Origin: an uncultured Haemophilus sp.
GTDB taxonomy: Bacteria; Pseudomonadota; Gammaproteobacteria; Enterobacterales; Pasteurellaceae
DNA: 12,291 nt
Assembly (NCBI RefSeq): GCF_905207935.1
Contig: NZ_CAJLNI010000054.1
Location: 1-12,291, forward strand
Direction of reading: 5' to 3'
The stretch's first letter is position 1; every line of letters begins with the position of its first letter. Below the pieces are notes generated by a model. It ran no database searches, was not told where the DNA came from, and worked only from the letters and a program-made list of their open reading frames with translations. The position numbers and the translations under genes were made by a program. This document shows, in pieces, positions 6,071 through 12,248 of this stretch.

Positions 6071-6083
6071 GTTACCACGTCAC
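6071..6083. promoter_or_regulatory. matS-like sequence in the matP promoter region
   Basis: GTTACCACGTCAC matches the MatP target consensus GTGACRNYGTCAC at 11 of 13 positions. The right half GTCAC is perfect and both mismatches are in the left half. It lies 20 bp upstream of the matP ATG, between the two possible matP promoter elements. It is either a genuine autoregulatory or chromosomal matS site or chance. Confidence 0.4.
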
Positions 6084-6090
6084 TAAAAAG

Positions 6091-6096
6091 TATAAT
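6091..6096 (+). promoter_or_regulatory. Consensus -10 hexamer six bases before the matP ATG
   Basis: A perfect TATAAT ends six bases before the matP start codon, so a start of transcription at the usual distance would fall on the ATG itself and give a leaderless message. No -35 resemblance is present at 16-18 bp upstream (GAGGTT at 6068-6073), which weakens the case. Confidence 0.35.
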
Positions 6097-6102
6097 AAAA
6101 CG

Positions 6103-6552
6103 ATGAAATATCAGAAATTAGAAAACCAAGAAGCAAACTGGAAATGGATTTATCTCATTCGCAAACATCGCGAAGGGGAAAAAATTACCCGTTATGAAGA
6201 AAAAAGCTTAGAAGAAAGCAAAGTTCAAGAATTAATAGAATGTCAGAATTATCCTGAAAAAATCGAGGAATGGATTAAAAATCACCTTTCTCTTGATTTA
6301 CCTATTAAGCTTGACCAGGCTATTCGAGCAAGACGTAAACGCTTTTTTAATGCTGAAAAACAATCAACGAAGAAAAAATCTATTGATTTAGAATATGGTG
6401 TTTGGCTTCGTTTGTCTAAATATTCAAGAAAAATGAAAATGACACTTTCTGAAACTATCACTTATATGATTGATGAACGTGAAAGCAAAGCATTATATGA
6501 AAGCCAAATGACGGCAATGAAAGCCGGTTTGAAAAATTTGCTCAATAAATAA
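6103..6552 (+). CDS. matP: MatP, macrodomain Ter protein
   Basis: MatP binds matS sites in the terminus region of the chromosome. It condenses that region and links it to the division machinery. The 149 residues are full family length (E. coli 150). Matching segments are the N-terminus MKYQKLENQE, the motif RARRKRFFNAE (76-86), KKSIDLE ahead of the ribbon strand, and the ribbon-helix-helix segment ending TLSETITYMIDERE; the C-terminus is a coiled-coil-forming helix. Identity with E. coli MatP from the first residue fixes the start at 6103, although no Shine-Dalgarno sequence precedes it. It is divergent from ycbZ, and its 3' end shares a terminator with cspD. A matS-like sequence lies in its promoter region. 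Confidence 0.96.
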   Translation: MKYQKLENQEANWKWIYLIRKHREGEKITRYEEKSLEESKVQELIECQNYPEKIEEWIKNHLSLDLPIKLDQAIRARRKRFFNAEKQSTKKKSIDLEYGVWLRLSKYSRKMKMTLSETITYMIDERESKALYESQMTAMKAGLKNLLNK

Positions 6553-6556
6553 GATG

Positions 6557-6588
6557 AAAAAAAGCCAAGGTCGAAACCTTGGCTTTTG
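6557..6588. terminator. Bidirectional terminator between matP and cspD
   Basis: AAAAGCCAAGG (6560-6570) pairs with CCTTGGCTTTT (6577-6587) around loop TCGAAA. On the minus strand the stem runs into seven T (6563-6557); on the plus strand it ends in four T. It is strongest for cspD and serviceable for matP. Confidence 0.9.
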
Positions 6589-6612
6589 ATTATGCTAAAT
6601 AGAGAAGATTTT

Positions 6613-6650
6613 GAAACGTTTTAGCGTTTCGCCTATTCCGCAATCGGAAT
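6613..6650 (-). other. Two small stem-loops at the 3' end of cspD
   Basis: ATTCCG (6635-6640) and CGGAAT (6645-6650) form a perfect 6-bp stem with a 4-nt loop across the last cspD codons and stop. GAAACG (6613-6618) and CGTTTC (6625-6630) form a second 6-bp stem just after it. Neither has a T-run. With the terminator they place three hairpins in series at the end of the message. Confidence 0.4.
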
Positions 6651-6842
6651 AATTTTTGTGGCGTGAGATCCTTTGTCGCCGTGAATCACTTCAAATTGCA
6701 CGCGTTGACCTGCTTTTAATGAACGGTAACCATCCATTTCAATCGCTGAATAATGTGCAAAAATGTCTGTATCCACGCCTTCTGCAGAAATAAACCCAAA
6801 TCCTTTTGCGTTGTTAAACCATTTTACTACACCAATTTCCAT
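6633..6842 (-). CDS. cspD: Cold-shock-domain protein CspD
   Basis: A 69-residue protein made of one cold-shock domain, a five-stranded barrel that binds single-stranded nucleic acid. RNP1 is KGFGFI (13-18) and RNP2 is DIFAHYSAI (26-34). The run SAIEMDGYRSLKAGQ and the start MEIGVVKWFNNAKGFGF resemble E. coli CspD (74 residues) more than CspA. In E. coli CspD is expressed in stationary phase and inhibits DNA replication; the same role here is inferred. ATG at 6842 follows GAGGTC (6847-6852). It lies 144 bp beyond yoaH, with a long leader that contains a possible CRP site and an 8-codon upstream frame, suggesting separate control. Confidence 0.9.
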   Translation of the reverse strand: MEIGVVKWFNNAKGFGFISAEGVDTDIFAHYSAIEMDGYRSLKAGQRVQFEVIHGDKGSHATKIIPIAE

Positions 6843-6864
6843 AGTAGACCTCTAGGCTTCGCCC

Positions 6865-6891
6865 TTAATACTTAAAAACAATAAGACTCAT
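6865..6891 (-). CDS. Possible 8-residue leader peptide upstream of cspD
   Basis: ATG at 6891 is followed by seven sense codons and TAA, giving MSLIVFKY. GAGGTG lies seven bases before the ATG within TTGAGGTGATAAGGC, one of the best Shine-Dalgarno sequences in the window and better than that of cspD. The frame ends 22 nt before the cspD ATG. The ATG lies in the loop of a weak hairpin (ATAAGG/TCTTAT). A role in translational coupling or attenuation is conceivable, but nothing shows that the peptide is made. Confidence 0.35.
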   Translation of the reverse strand: MSLIVFKY

Positions 6892-6957
6892 GCCTTATCA
6901 CCTCAATTGGAAATATATTCAAACATTTTATTTTTTTATGCAACAACGAAACTTTAA

Positions 6958-6979
6958 AAATGATACATTGATCACAAAA
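6958..6979 (-). promoter_or_regulatory. Possible CRP site in the cspD promoter
   Basis: The minus strand reads TTTTGTGATCAATGTATCATTT. One half-site, TGTGA, is perfect, and the second, TATCA, matches three of five bases of TCACA. A -10-like CATAAA (6935-6940) would set the start of transcription near 6928, placing the site's centre about 41 bp upstream, the usual class II activator position. The -10 is weak. Confidence 0.35.
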
Positions 6980-6986
6980 TTTTTAC

Positions 6987-7151
6987 TTATTTATTATCAG
7001 AAGTCTCTTTCTCATCTTTTTGATGAATTTCACGTAATGCTTTTGCCACAATTTGAATGGCTTCACCACTACTAATTCCTTGTGCCATTAATTCCTGAAT
7101 TTGTTCTACTGCTTTTTGTTGTTGTTCATGGGTTAAATTAATATCTAACAT
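6987..7151 (-). CDS. yoaH: UPF0181 family protein, YoaH-like
   Basis: A small protein of 54 residues. Its core THEQQQKAVEQIQELMAQG and following SSGEAIQIVAKALRE match the UPF0181/YoaH family; E. coli YoaH shares the run almost unchanged. It appears wholly helical, without a signal peptide or membrane segment, and its function is unknown to me. The ATG at 7151 follows GAGAAG (7158-7163), and the frame begins 12 bp after the truC stop, so it is the last gene of the yqcC-truC-yoaH operon. No hairpin with a T-run follows its stop, so some transcripts may continue into cspD. Confidence 0.88.
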   Translation of the reverse strand: MLDINLTHEQQQKAVEQIQELMAQGISSGEAIQIVAKALREIHQKDEKETSDNK

Positions 7152-7163
7152 TATTTCTTCTCG

Positions 7164-7880
7164 TTAAATTGACCAATTAAATAATTCCATCACGTGCTTC
7201 CATTGTTCATCTAAACCAGCCTTAATTTCTATTTTGGTAAAATGAATAGGATGCTCAAAAATAAGTGTATCTGCGTGTAAAAATAAACGCTGACAGCCAG
7301 AATATTCTGTTAAAGCACGATTTTGATGTAAATCACCATATTGTGTATCACCTAAAATAGGATGAAAGATATGCTTCATGTGACGTCGTAACTGATGCTT
7401 TCTACCTGTTTGGGGAATTAGCTTCACTAATGAATATCTCGTGGCTTTATAACGCCCTACCGCATAAGGCATTTCCACAATTTTTAAGCCTTCGTAATCC
7501 GTCACCGCCTCTTGAGGCGCTTTATCTTCTTGCGCAAATTTATCCGCAATCTTATCTAATTGGATTTTAAGGGGGTAATCAATCCGTCCTTTGCCTTGCA
7601 AATACCCTCGCACAATCGCTAAATAAGATTTTTGCACCGTTTTCTGTTCAAATTGCTGGCACATTAAATTTGCTATTTCACTATTTAAGGCAAATAGCAA
7701 TACACCTGATGTTGGGCGATCTAATCGATGAATAGGAAAAACATGCTGCCCGATTTGATCGCGCAAGGTTTGCATTACAAATTGCGTTTCATGAGTATCA
7801 AGCCAACTACGATGCACCAACATGCCTGCTGGTTTATTGACGGCGACAAGATATTCATCTTGATATAAAATTTCTAACAT
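7164..7880 (-). CDS. truC: tRNA pseudouridine(65) synthase TruC
   Basis: TruC isomerises U65 in the T-stem/acceptor region of certain tRNAs and belongs to the RsuA/RluA superfamily. The 238 residues carry the family core: NKPAGMLVHRS (15-25), then the catalytic motif HRLDRPTSGV (51-60) with nucleophile D54, the same number as in E. coli TruC. Later come KSYLAIVRG and PQTGRKHQLRRHM, the RluA-type conserved blocks. There is no N-terminal S4 domain, consistent with TruC. Its ATG directly follows the yqcC stop codon (TAAATG), so translation is probably coupled, and yoaH follows 12 bp later. The yqcC-truC pairing is also found in E. coli. Confidence 0.95.
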   Translation of the reverse strand: MLEILYQDEYLVAVNKPAGMLVHRSWLDTHETQFVMQTLRDQIGQHVFPIHRLDRPTSGVLLFALNSEIANLMCQQFEQKTVQKSYLAIVRGYLQGKGRIDYPLKIQLDKIADKFAQEDKAPQEAVTDYEGLKIVEMPYAVGRYKATRYSLVKLIPQTGRKHQLRRHMKHIFHPILGDTQYGDLHQNRALTEYSGCQRLFLHADTLIFEHPIHFTKIEIKAGLDEQWKHVMELFNWSI

Positions 7881-8201
7881 TTATTGATTTTGTAATAAGG
7901 CTTCTAATTCACGTAACGGTGTTAATAATTCAACTAAAAAATCTTCTTCGGCTTCTTTAAATGCTTCCTCTAAATAAGGCGACACCGCAATTTTTGAGGG
8001 TAACGCAGCTCCACTTTCAAGTAACGCAAACATTCTTGGAATAAAAATCCATTGCAACCACTCTTCTGGCGACATGGTATCAATAGCGAAAGGCTCCTTG
8101 CTTAAAAAAGCGTCTTGTGGAGGCGGAACCGCTTGCCATAAATCAAGCTTTTGCATGGCAAGCTGTAATTGTTGAAGATGAAGTTTTGTTTGATTACGCA
8201 T
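7881..8201 (-). CDS. yqcC: YqcC family protein (DUF446)
   Basis: A soluble protein of 106 residues, predicted helical. It matches the YqcC/DUF446 family by the central block PFAIDTMSPEEWLQWIFIPR (37-56) and the following MFALLESGAALP. Function is not established. It is the first gene of the operon: stop TAA abuts the ATG of truC, the same order as in E. coli, which suggests a functional or regulatory link to TruC. ATG at 8201 follows AGGAAAA (8205-8211). A good promoter lies at 8231-8259. Confidence 0.88.
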   Translation of the reverse strand: MRNQTKLHLQQLQLAMQKLDLWQAVPPPQDAFLSKEPFAIDTMSPEEWLQWIFIPRMFALLESGAALPSKIAVSPYLEEAFKEAEEDFLVELLTPLRELEALLQNQ

Positions 8202-8230
8202 AATTTTTCCTATTTATAAATGAGCGGCGT

Positions 8231-8259
8231 ATTCTACGAGCATCAAGTAACGCTGTAAA
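8231..8259 (-). promoter_or_regulatory. Predicted promoter of yqcC-truC-yoaH
   Basis: TTTACA (8254-8259) and TAGAAT (8231-8236) are exactly 17 bp apart on the minus strand, the same hexamers and spacing as the fabA promoter. Transcription would start near 8224, about 22 nt before the yqcC ATG. The -35 shares two bases with an uptake sequence. Confidence 0.72.
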
Positions 8260-8266
8260 GTGCGGT
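8258..8266 (+). repeat. DNA uptake signal sequence (USS)
   Basis: An exact AAGTGCGGT on the plus strand in the acyP-yqcC gap, overlapping the predicted -35 of yqcC by two bases. No second copy lies nearby, so it does not form a terminator. Confidence 0.9.
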
Positions 8267-8271
8267 CAGTT

Positions 8272-8541
8272 TTAACGGTGAATAATCGAAAATTCAGGAT
8301 AGTTTTTATTTTCAATATTATCCTCTAAAACTCGTTCAACACTTGCAGTCCTTGGGCCGACTTTTAACCAATTATAAAAATCCTGTAGTTGTTCTTCATT
8401 GCCTTCGGCTACGATTTCCACGCTTCCATCTATACAATTTCTTACGGTGCCTTTAATACCAATTCTCTCCGCTTCTTTCCAAGTAAAATAGCGAAATCCT
8501 ACCCCTTGAACTCGACCATATACGACAAATCGTTTTGCCAT
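8272..8541 (-). CDS. acyP: Acylphosphatase
   Basis: A small cytosolic enzyme that hydrolyses the carboxyl-phosphate bond of acylphosphates. The 89 residues form the single ferredoxin-like acylphosphatase domain. The phosphate-binding loop GRVQGVGFRYF (9-19) contains the catalytic arginine R17, and the second catalytic residue is N35 in GTVRNCIDGSVEI (31-43). Other family landmarks are WLKVGPRTASVERV near 58-71 and a hydrophobic C-terminal strand. ATG at 8541 follows AAGGAG (8548-8553). It is the E. coli yccX equivalent, here divergent from yccT. It lies upstream of yqcC on the same strand, but yqcC has its own promoter. No convincing acyP promoter or terminator was found. Confidence 0.95.
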   Translation of the reverse strand: MAKRFVVYGRVQGVGFRYFTWKEAERIGIKGTVRNCIDGSVEIVAEGNEEQLQDFYNWLKVGPRTASVERVLEDNIENKNYPEFSIIHR

Positions 8542-8578
8542 GACTTGCTCCTTTATTACAAAAACTTTTTAAAAATTA

Positions 8579-8587
8579 ACCGCACTT
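8579..8587 (-). repeat. DNA uptake signal sequence (USS)
   Basis: An exact AAGTGCGGT on the minus strand in the 121-bp divergent gap between acyP and yccT. Confidence 0.9.
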
Positions 8588-8662
8588 TCCTATTCCCATT
8601 TTTTAAAATTTAGCATAGCATTACAACCATCTAATTTCATTCAAAAAATAAAAGGAGTAATT

Positions 8663-9319
8663 ATGAAATTATGTAAGTTTGCTTTAGGTGTTGTCGCGCT
8701 TGCTGTGAGTACGAGTAGCTTAGCTGGCATGGTAACCACTTCATCAAACCTTGAATTTCTTGCAATCAACGGCCAAAAAGCCAGCAAATCCATTCTAAAA
8801 GAAAAAAAATCATTCAATGCTGAAGCTGACCAAACACAACAAGTTGTAGTACGTTTAGGTGAAATCGTTGGTACTGGTTCTAGCCAAGCGCTTTTTGAAT
8901 CTAATCCAATTATTGTGACTTTCCAAAGTCCTGCTGATGATGTTGTGGTATCTGCAGAAAAAATTCGCTCCAAAGAAGATGGTGAAAAATTTAATGCTCA
9001 ACCACAAATTACTGTTAAAACGAAATCAGGTAATGTGATTGATGCTAAAATCGATACCTTAAAACAAGAAGGTTTATTCCCAGCAGCTAATATTGTTAAC
9101 GATTTAGCTGAATATAATGCTTCAAATGCGCCAGCGGCGGTTTCAGCTTTAGCTGCTCCTGCAGTTGGTATGATGCCTGCAGCGTCAGGAAAAGCTGCGA
9201 AAGGCAAAGTTGTTGTACAAGGTGAAAATGTTGCTGAACAACAATTACAATACTGGTTCCAACAAGCCGATAAAGAAACCCAAACTCGTTTCTTAAACTG
9301 GGCGAAAAAACAAAAATAA
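8663..9319 (+). CDS. yccT: Exported UPF0319 family protein, YccT-like
   Basis: A secreted, probably periplasmic protein of 218 residues. The signal peptide is clear: basic MKLCK, a hydrophobic core, and a likely cleavage after SLA (residue 21). The mature part matches UPF0319/YccT through SSNLEFLAINGQKASKS (27-43), the strand-rich middle, and the C-terminal block VAEQQLQYWFQQADKETQTRFLNWA. E. coli YccT has been reported to inhibit curli subunit assembly; no curli genes are visible here, so the role in this organism is open. A flexible Ala/Pro-rich linker spans about residues 156-182. ATG at 8663 follows AAAGGAG (8651-8657). It is followed by a terminator, so it is probably monocistronic. Confidence 0.9.
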   Translation: MKLCKFALGVVALAVSTSSLAGMVTTSSNLEFLAINGQKASKSILKEKKSFNAEADQTQQVVVRLGEIVGTGSSQALFESNPIIVTFQSPADDVVVSAEKIRSKEDGEKFNAQPQITVKTKSGNVIDAKIDTLKQEGLFPAANIVNDLAEYNASNAPAAVSALAAPAVGMMPAASGKAAKGKVVVQGENVAEQQLQYWFQQADKETQTRFLNWAKKQK

Positions 9320-9329
9320 TCGTTTTTTT

Positions 9330-9338
9330 ACCGCACTT
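9330..9338 (-). repeat. DNA uptake signal sequence (USS)
   Basis: An exact AAGTGCGGT on the minus strand, between the yccT stop and its terminator but outside the hairpin stem. Confidence 0.9.
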
Positions 9339-9346
9339 TGATAAAG

Positions 9347-9372
9347 AAGTGAGCCTTTCCGCTCACTTTTTT
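9347..9372 (+). terminator. Intrinsic terminator of yccT
   Basis: AAGTGAGC (9347-9354) pairs with GCTCACTT (9361-9368) around loop CTTTCC, and a six-T run (9367-9372) overlaps the end of the stem. The stem begins AAGTG like an uptake sequence but diverges from it afterwards. Confidence 0.9.
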
Positions 9373-9413
9373 ATCATCTAATTTTTAGTCACACAATAAG
9401 CAAGGATATCAAC

Positions 9414-11567
9414 ATGAACCAATGGCTTAATGCAAAAGTAATCGCTTCAATACCTATTTTTATTGCAGTGAATATCGCAGCGTTTGGCATCTGGTTTTTT
9501 GATATTTCTACACAATCCATGCCCTTAATTTTAGGGATTATTGCAGGCGGTTTAGTGGATTTAGATAACCGTCTGACTGGACGATTAAAAAATATTTTTT
9601 ACACTTTAATTGCCTTTGCCATTTCAACCTTTATCGTTCAGCTCAATATTGGTCACCCTATCCAATATGTATTGTTGATGACCATCATCACCTTTCTATT
9701 TACGATGATTGGTGCGGTGGGAGAACGTTATCGTACCATTGCTTTTGGTACATTGGTGGTGGCTATTTATACTACCCTCACTTATATACCGGGAAATTCC
9801 GCAAGCTGGTTTATCAATCCTGTGATGATTTTATTAGGTACTTTGCTGTACAGTATTGTGACTATCATTGTCTATCTCTTTTTTCCAAATCGTCCTGTAC
9901 AAGAAAGTGTGGCAAAAGCGTTTTGTGCCTTAGGTAATTATTTAGATGCCAAATCAGAATTTTTTGATCCTGATGAAATTGATGAAATCGAGAAAAAACA
10001 TCTTAATTTTGCGATGAAAAACACCAATGTGGTGGAGGCTTTCAATCAAGCCAGAACAGCGCTTTTCTATCGTATACGTGGACAACATCGCCATGTTCGC
10101 ACACAACGCATGATCCGCTATTATTTTTCTGCGCAAGACATTCATGAGCGTGCAAATTCAACACATTTTGATTATCGACAAATTGCGGAACAGCTCAAAA
10201 ATACGGATTTAATTTTCCGCATTCAGCGTTTGCTCGAATTACAAGCGCAAGCCTGTCACGATATTACGGCTTGCCTGCGTCAGAATACGCCTTATCACTA
10301 TAATATTCGCGTAGAAAAAGCATTGATGGGCACAATTCAATCCCTTGAACTTTATAGCAAAGAACATACCAATCAAAACAATGTTTTGCTAGCCCTTCAA
10401 ACACTTATTGATAATCTGCAAAGCATTAACTGGCAGCTACGTCAGCTCGAGCAAGAAACCAGTGAAAATGAGCAAACTGCACAGATCCATACCGAACAAA
10501 TTACGGGCTTAAAAAATATTCTTTCTGTTATTGGAAGTAATTTCACTTTTGAATCACCACTTTTCCGCCATGCTGTACGTTTGTCTATCGTGGTGTTTTT
10601 GTGTTGCGCAATTGTTGAATTTTTCCAATTTAATTTAGGTTACTGGATTTTACTTACTGCAGTCTTTGTGTGTCAGCCAAACTATTCAGCGACGAAAGTG
10701 CGGTTACGTCAGCGTATTATTGGTACGATTTTAGGGGTAATTATTGGCTCTTTATTACCTTACCTCAACCCAACATTAGAGATGAAACTAGGCTTAATGG
10801 TGGTGACCAGTACGCTCTTTTTCTTTTTCCGCAGTAATAATTACAGTTTCTCCACGTTCTTTATTACCTTGCAAGTATTGATCAGTTTTGATGTGATGGG
10901 ATTTGACACACAATCAGCGCTCTTCCCTCGCCTGATTGATACCGTATTAGGTTCAGCCATTGCATGGTTTGCCGTTTCTTATTTATGGCCGGATTGGAAA
11001 TATCTCCAACTCGATAAAGTGAGCCGTCAAGCGATTCAAAGTGATGCACAATATTTCTTACACATTATTAGCCAACTGCAATTTGGTAAAAGCGATAATT
11101 TAAAATACCGTATTGCACGCCGTAATGCTCATCAATATGCGGCAGCATTAAGTACCACGCTTTCCAATATGAACAACGAACCGAAGAAATATCAAGCTTA
11201 TTTGCAGGAAGGTTTTGACTTGTTAAAAATGAATTATTCCTTATTGAGCTATATTTCTGCTTTAGGGGCATATCGCAATAAAATGGCGCAATTACAACAA
11301 ACTACCGAATTTTTGTCAGATTTTTATCCTGTTGCGAAAAAGGTTTTATATGCACTGGAAAATATTGAAAAGCTTCGTCCAGAAATCTTTGAAAAACTCC
11401 AAAATAGCATTGAACAAAGTCTCAAAAAAATTCAGTGGGATGAAACTCAAGCCAAAAACAATGCGGTCTTTGCGTTGCCATACCAGCAACTTAACTTGAT
11501 TTATCAATTGCTACCTCAGTTATATCGCTATTTTCAACATAGTCAGAAAGAACTGATTGCAAAATAA
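9414..11567 (+). CDS. yccS: YccS family (FUSC-type) inner-membrane protein
   Basis: At 717 residues it equals the usual length of YccS/YhfK proteins. There are two membrane blocks: about five or six helices in residues 10-155 and a second set at about 385-525. The second carries the FUSC-type signature YWILLTAVFVCQPNYSATKV followed by RLRQRIIGTILG. A soluble, partly coiled-coil region (about 156-380) separates the blocks, and a second soluble domain follows residue 530. The architecture resembles aromatic-acid and fusaric-acid efflux proteins, but no substrate is known for YccS, and transport is an inference. Start: ATG at 9414 with AAGGA at 9402-9406. It lies behind the yccT terminator, and no terminator separates it from rsxA. 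Confidence 0.92.
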   Translation: MNQWLNAKVIASIPIFIAVNIAAFGIWFFDISTQSMPLILGIIAGGLVDLDNRLTGRLKNIFYTLIAFAISTFIVQLNIGHPIQYVLLMTIITFLFTMIGAVGERYRTIAFGTLVVAIYTTLTYIPGNSASWFINPVMILLGTLLYSIVTIIVYLFFPNRPVQESVAKAFCALGNYLDAKSEFFDPDEIDEIEKKHLNFAMKNTNVVEAFNQARTALFYRIRGQHRHVRTQRMIRYYFSAQDIHERANSTHFDYRQIAEQLKNTDLIFRIQRLLELQAQACHDITACLRQNTPYHYNIRVEKALMGTIQSLELYSKEHTNQNNVLLALQTLIDNLQSINWQLRQLEQETSENEQTAQIHTEQITGLKNILSVIGSNFTFESPLFRHAVRLSIVVFLCCAIVEFFQFNLGYWILLTAVFVCQPNYSATKVRLRQRIIGTILGVIIGSLLPYLNPTLEMKLGLMVVTSTLFFFFRSNNYSFSTFFITLQVLISFDVMGFDTQSALFPRLIDTVLGSAIAWFAVSYLWPDWKYLQLDKVSRQAIQSDAQYFLHIISQLQFGKSDNLKYRIARRNAHQYAAALSTTLSNMNNEPKKYQAYLQEGFDLLKMNYSLLSYISALGAYRNKMAQLQQTTEFLSDFYPVAKKVLYALENIEKLRPEIFEKLQNSIEQSLKKIQWDETQAKNNAVFALPYQQLNLIYQLLPQLYRYFQHSQKELIAK
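10696..10704 (+). repeat. DNA uptake signal sequence (USS)
   Basis: An exact AAGTGCGGT on the plus strand, inside the conserved KVRLRQR segment of yccS, where it encodes Lys-Val-Arg. Confidence 0.9.
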
Positions 11568-11609
11568 AAAAACAAAGGAAAAACTGACCGCACTACCCCG
11601 AATTTTTTA

Positions 11610-11638
11610 TTGTTCTCAAGGCGATAAACAGGGATAAT
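11610..11638 (+). promoter_or_regulatory. Predicted rsxA operon promoter
   Basis: TTGTTC (11610-11615) and GATAAT (11633-11638, 5 of 6) are 17 bp apart. Transcription would begin near 11645, leaving a leader of about 25 nt before rsxA. A second AT-rich hexamer, TATAAA at 11649-11654, lacks a -35 partner. No FNR-type palindrome was seen nearby. Confidence 0.5.
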
Positions 11639-11669
11639 ACGCCACTTATATAAAATAAATTTAGACGCA

Positions 11670-12248
11670 ATGACACATTACATTCTACTTATTATCAGCA
11701 CTGCATTAATCAATAACTTCGTTTTGGTCAAATTCTTAGGACTTTGTCCATTTATGGGTGTGTCCAAAAAAATTGAAACAGCAATTGGTATGGGGCTTGC
11801 TACGACGTTCGTATTAACCGTCGCATCATTGTGTTCTTATTTAGTCGATAATTATATTTTAATGCCACTAAATGCCACCTTCTTGCGCACATTAGTGTTC
11901 ATTTTAGTGATTGCCGTCGTGGTTCAATTTACCGAAATGGTAATCAATAAAACGAGTCCATCACTTTATCGCTTATTAGGGATTTTCTTACCACTGATTA
12001 CCACAAACTGTGCCGTACTCGGCGTGGCATTATTAAACGTCAATTTGGCACACAATTTAACCGAATCCGTCATTTATGGTTTTGGCGCCTCTTTAGGTTT
12101 TGCGCTGGTTTTAGTTTTATTTGCCGCGTTGCGTGAACGCCTTGTTGCTGCAGATGTCCCTATTACGTTTCGTGGCTCGTCTATCGCATTAATTACGGCC
12201 GGTTTGATGTCTCTCGCCTTTATGGGCTTCGCCGGATTAGTAAAATGA
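11670..12248 (+). CDS. rsxA: Rnf/Rsx electron transport complex subunit A
   Basis: RsxA (RnfA) is an integral membrane subunit of the ion-translocating NADH:ferredoxin-type Rnf complex; in E. coli the Rsx complex also reduces the SoxR iron-sulfur cluster. The 192 residues contain about six membrane helices. Conserved blocks are NNFVLVKFLGLCPFMGVSKK, VVVQFTEM, RLLGIFLPLITTNCAVLGVA and AALRERL. The paired cysteines C26 (GLCPFMG) and C114 (TTNCAVLG) lie in the two inverted half-repeats and are thought to hold a cluster with the RnfE partner. Similarity from the first residues (MTHYIL; E. coli MTDYLL) supports the ATG at 11670, although no good Shine-Dalgarno sequence precedes it. It overlaps the next gene by ATGA, as expected for the first two genes of the operon. 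Confidence 0.96.
   Translation: MTHYILLIISTALINNFVLVKFLGLCPFMGVSKKIETAIGMGLATTFVLTVASLCSYLVDNYILMPLNATFLRTLVFILVIAVVVQFTEMVINKTSPSLYRLLGIFLPLITTNCAVLGVALLNVNLAHNLTESVIYGFGASLGFALVLVLFAALRERLVAADVPITFRGSSIALITAGLMSLAFMGFAGLVK

Noticed and set aside
6890..7075. Plus-strand 61-residue open frame
   Set aside because: It is antisense to yoaH and the cspD leader, has no Shine-Dalgarno, and its composition is that of AT-rich noncoding DNA. The opposite strand holds a recognised family.
8641..9207. Minus-strand open frames antisense to yccT
   Set aside because: yccT has a signal peptide, a good Shine-Dalgarno and family matches; the antisense frames have none of these.
9954..11271. Short minus-strand open frames inside yccS
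   Set aside because: They are shadows of a full-length conserved gene.
11587..11595. A tenth uptake sequence before rsxA
   Set aside because: ACCGCACTA differs from the core at the last base. Similar one-mismatch copies are at 1025-1033 and 5718-5726, so only exact copies were annotated.
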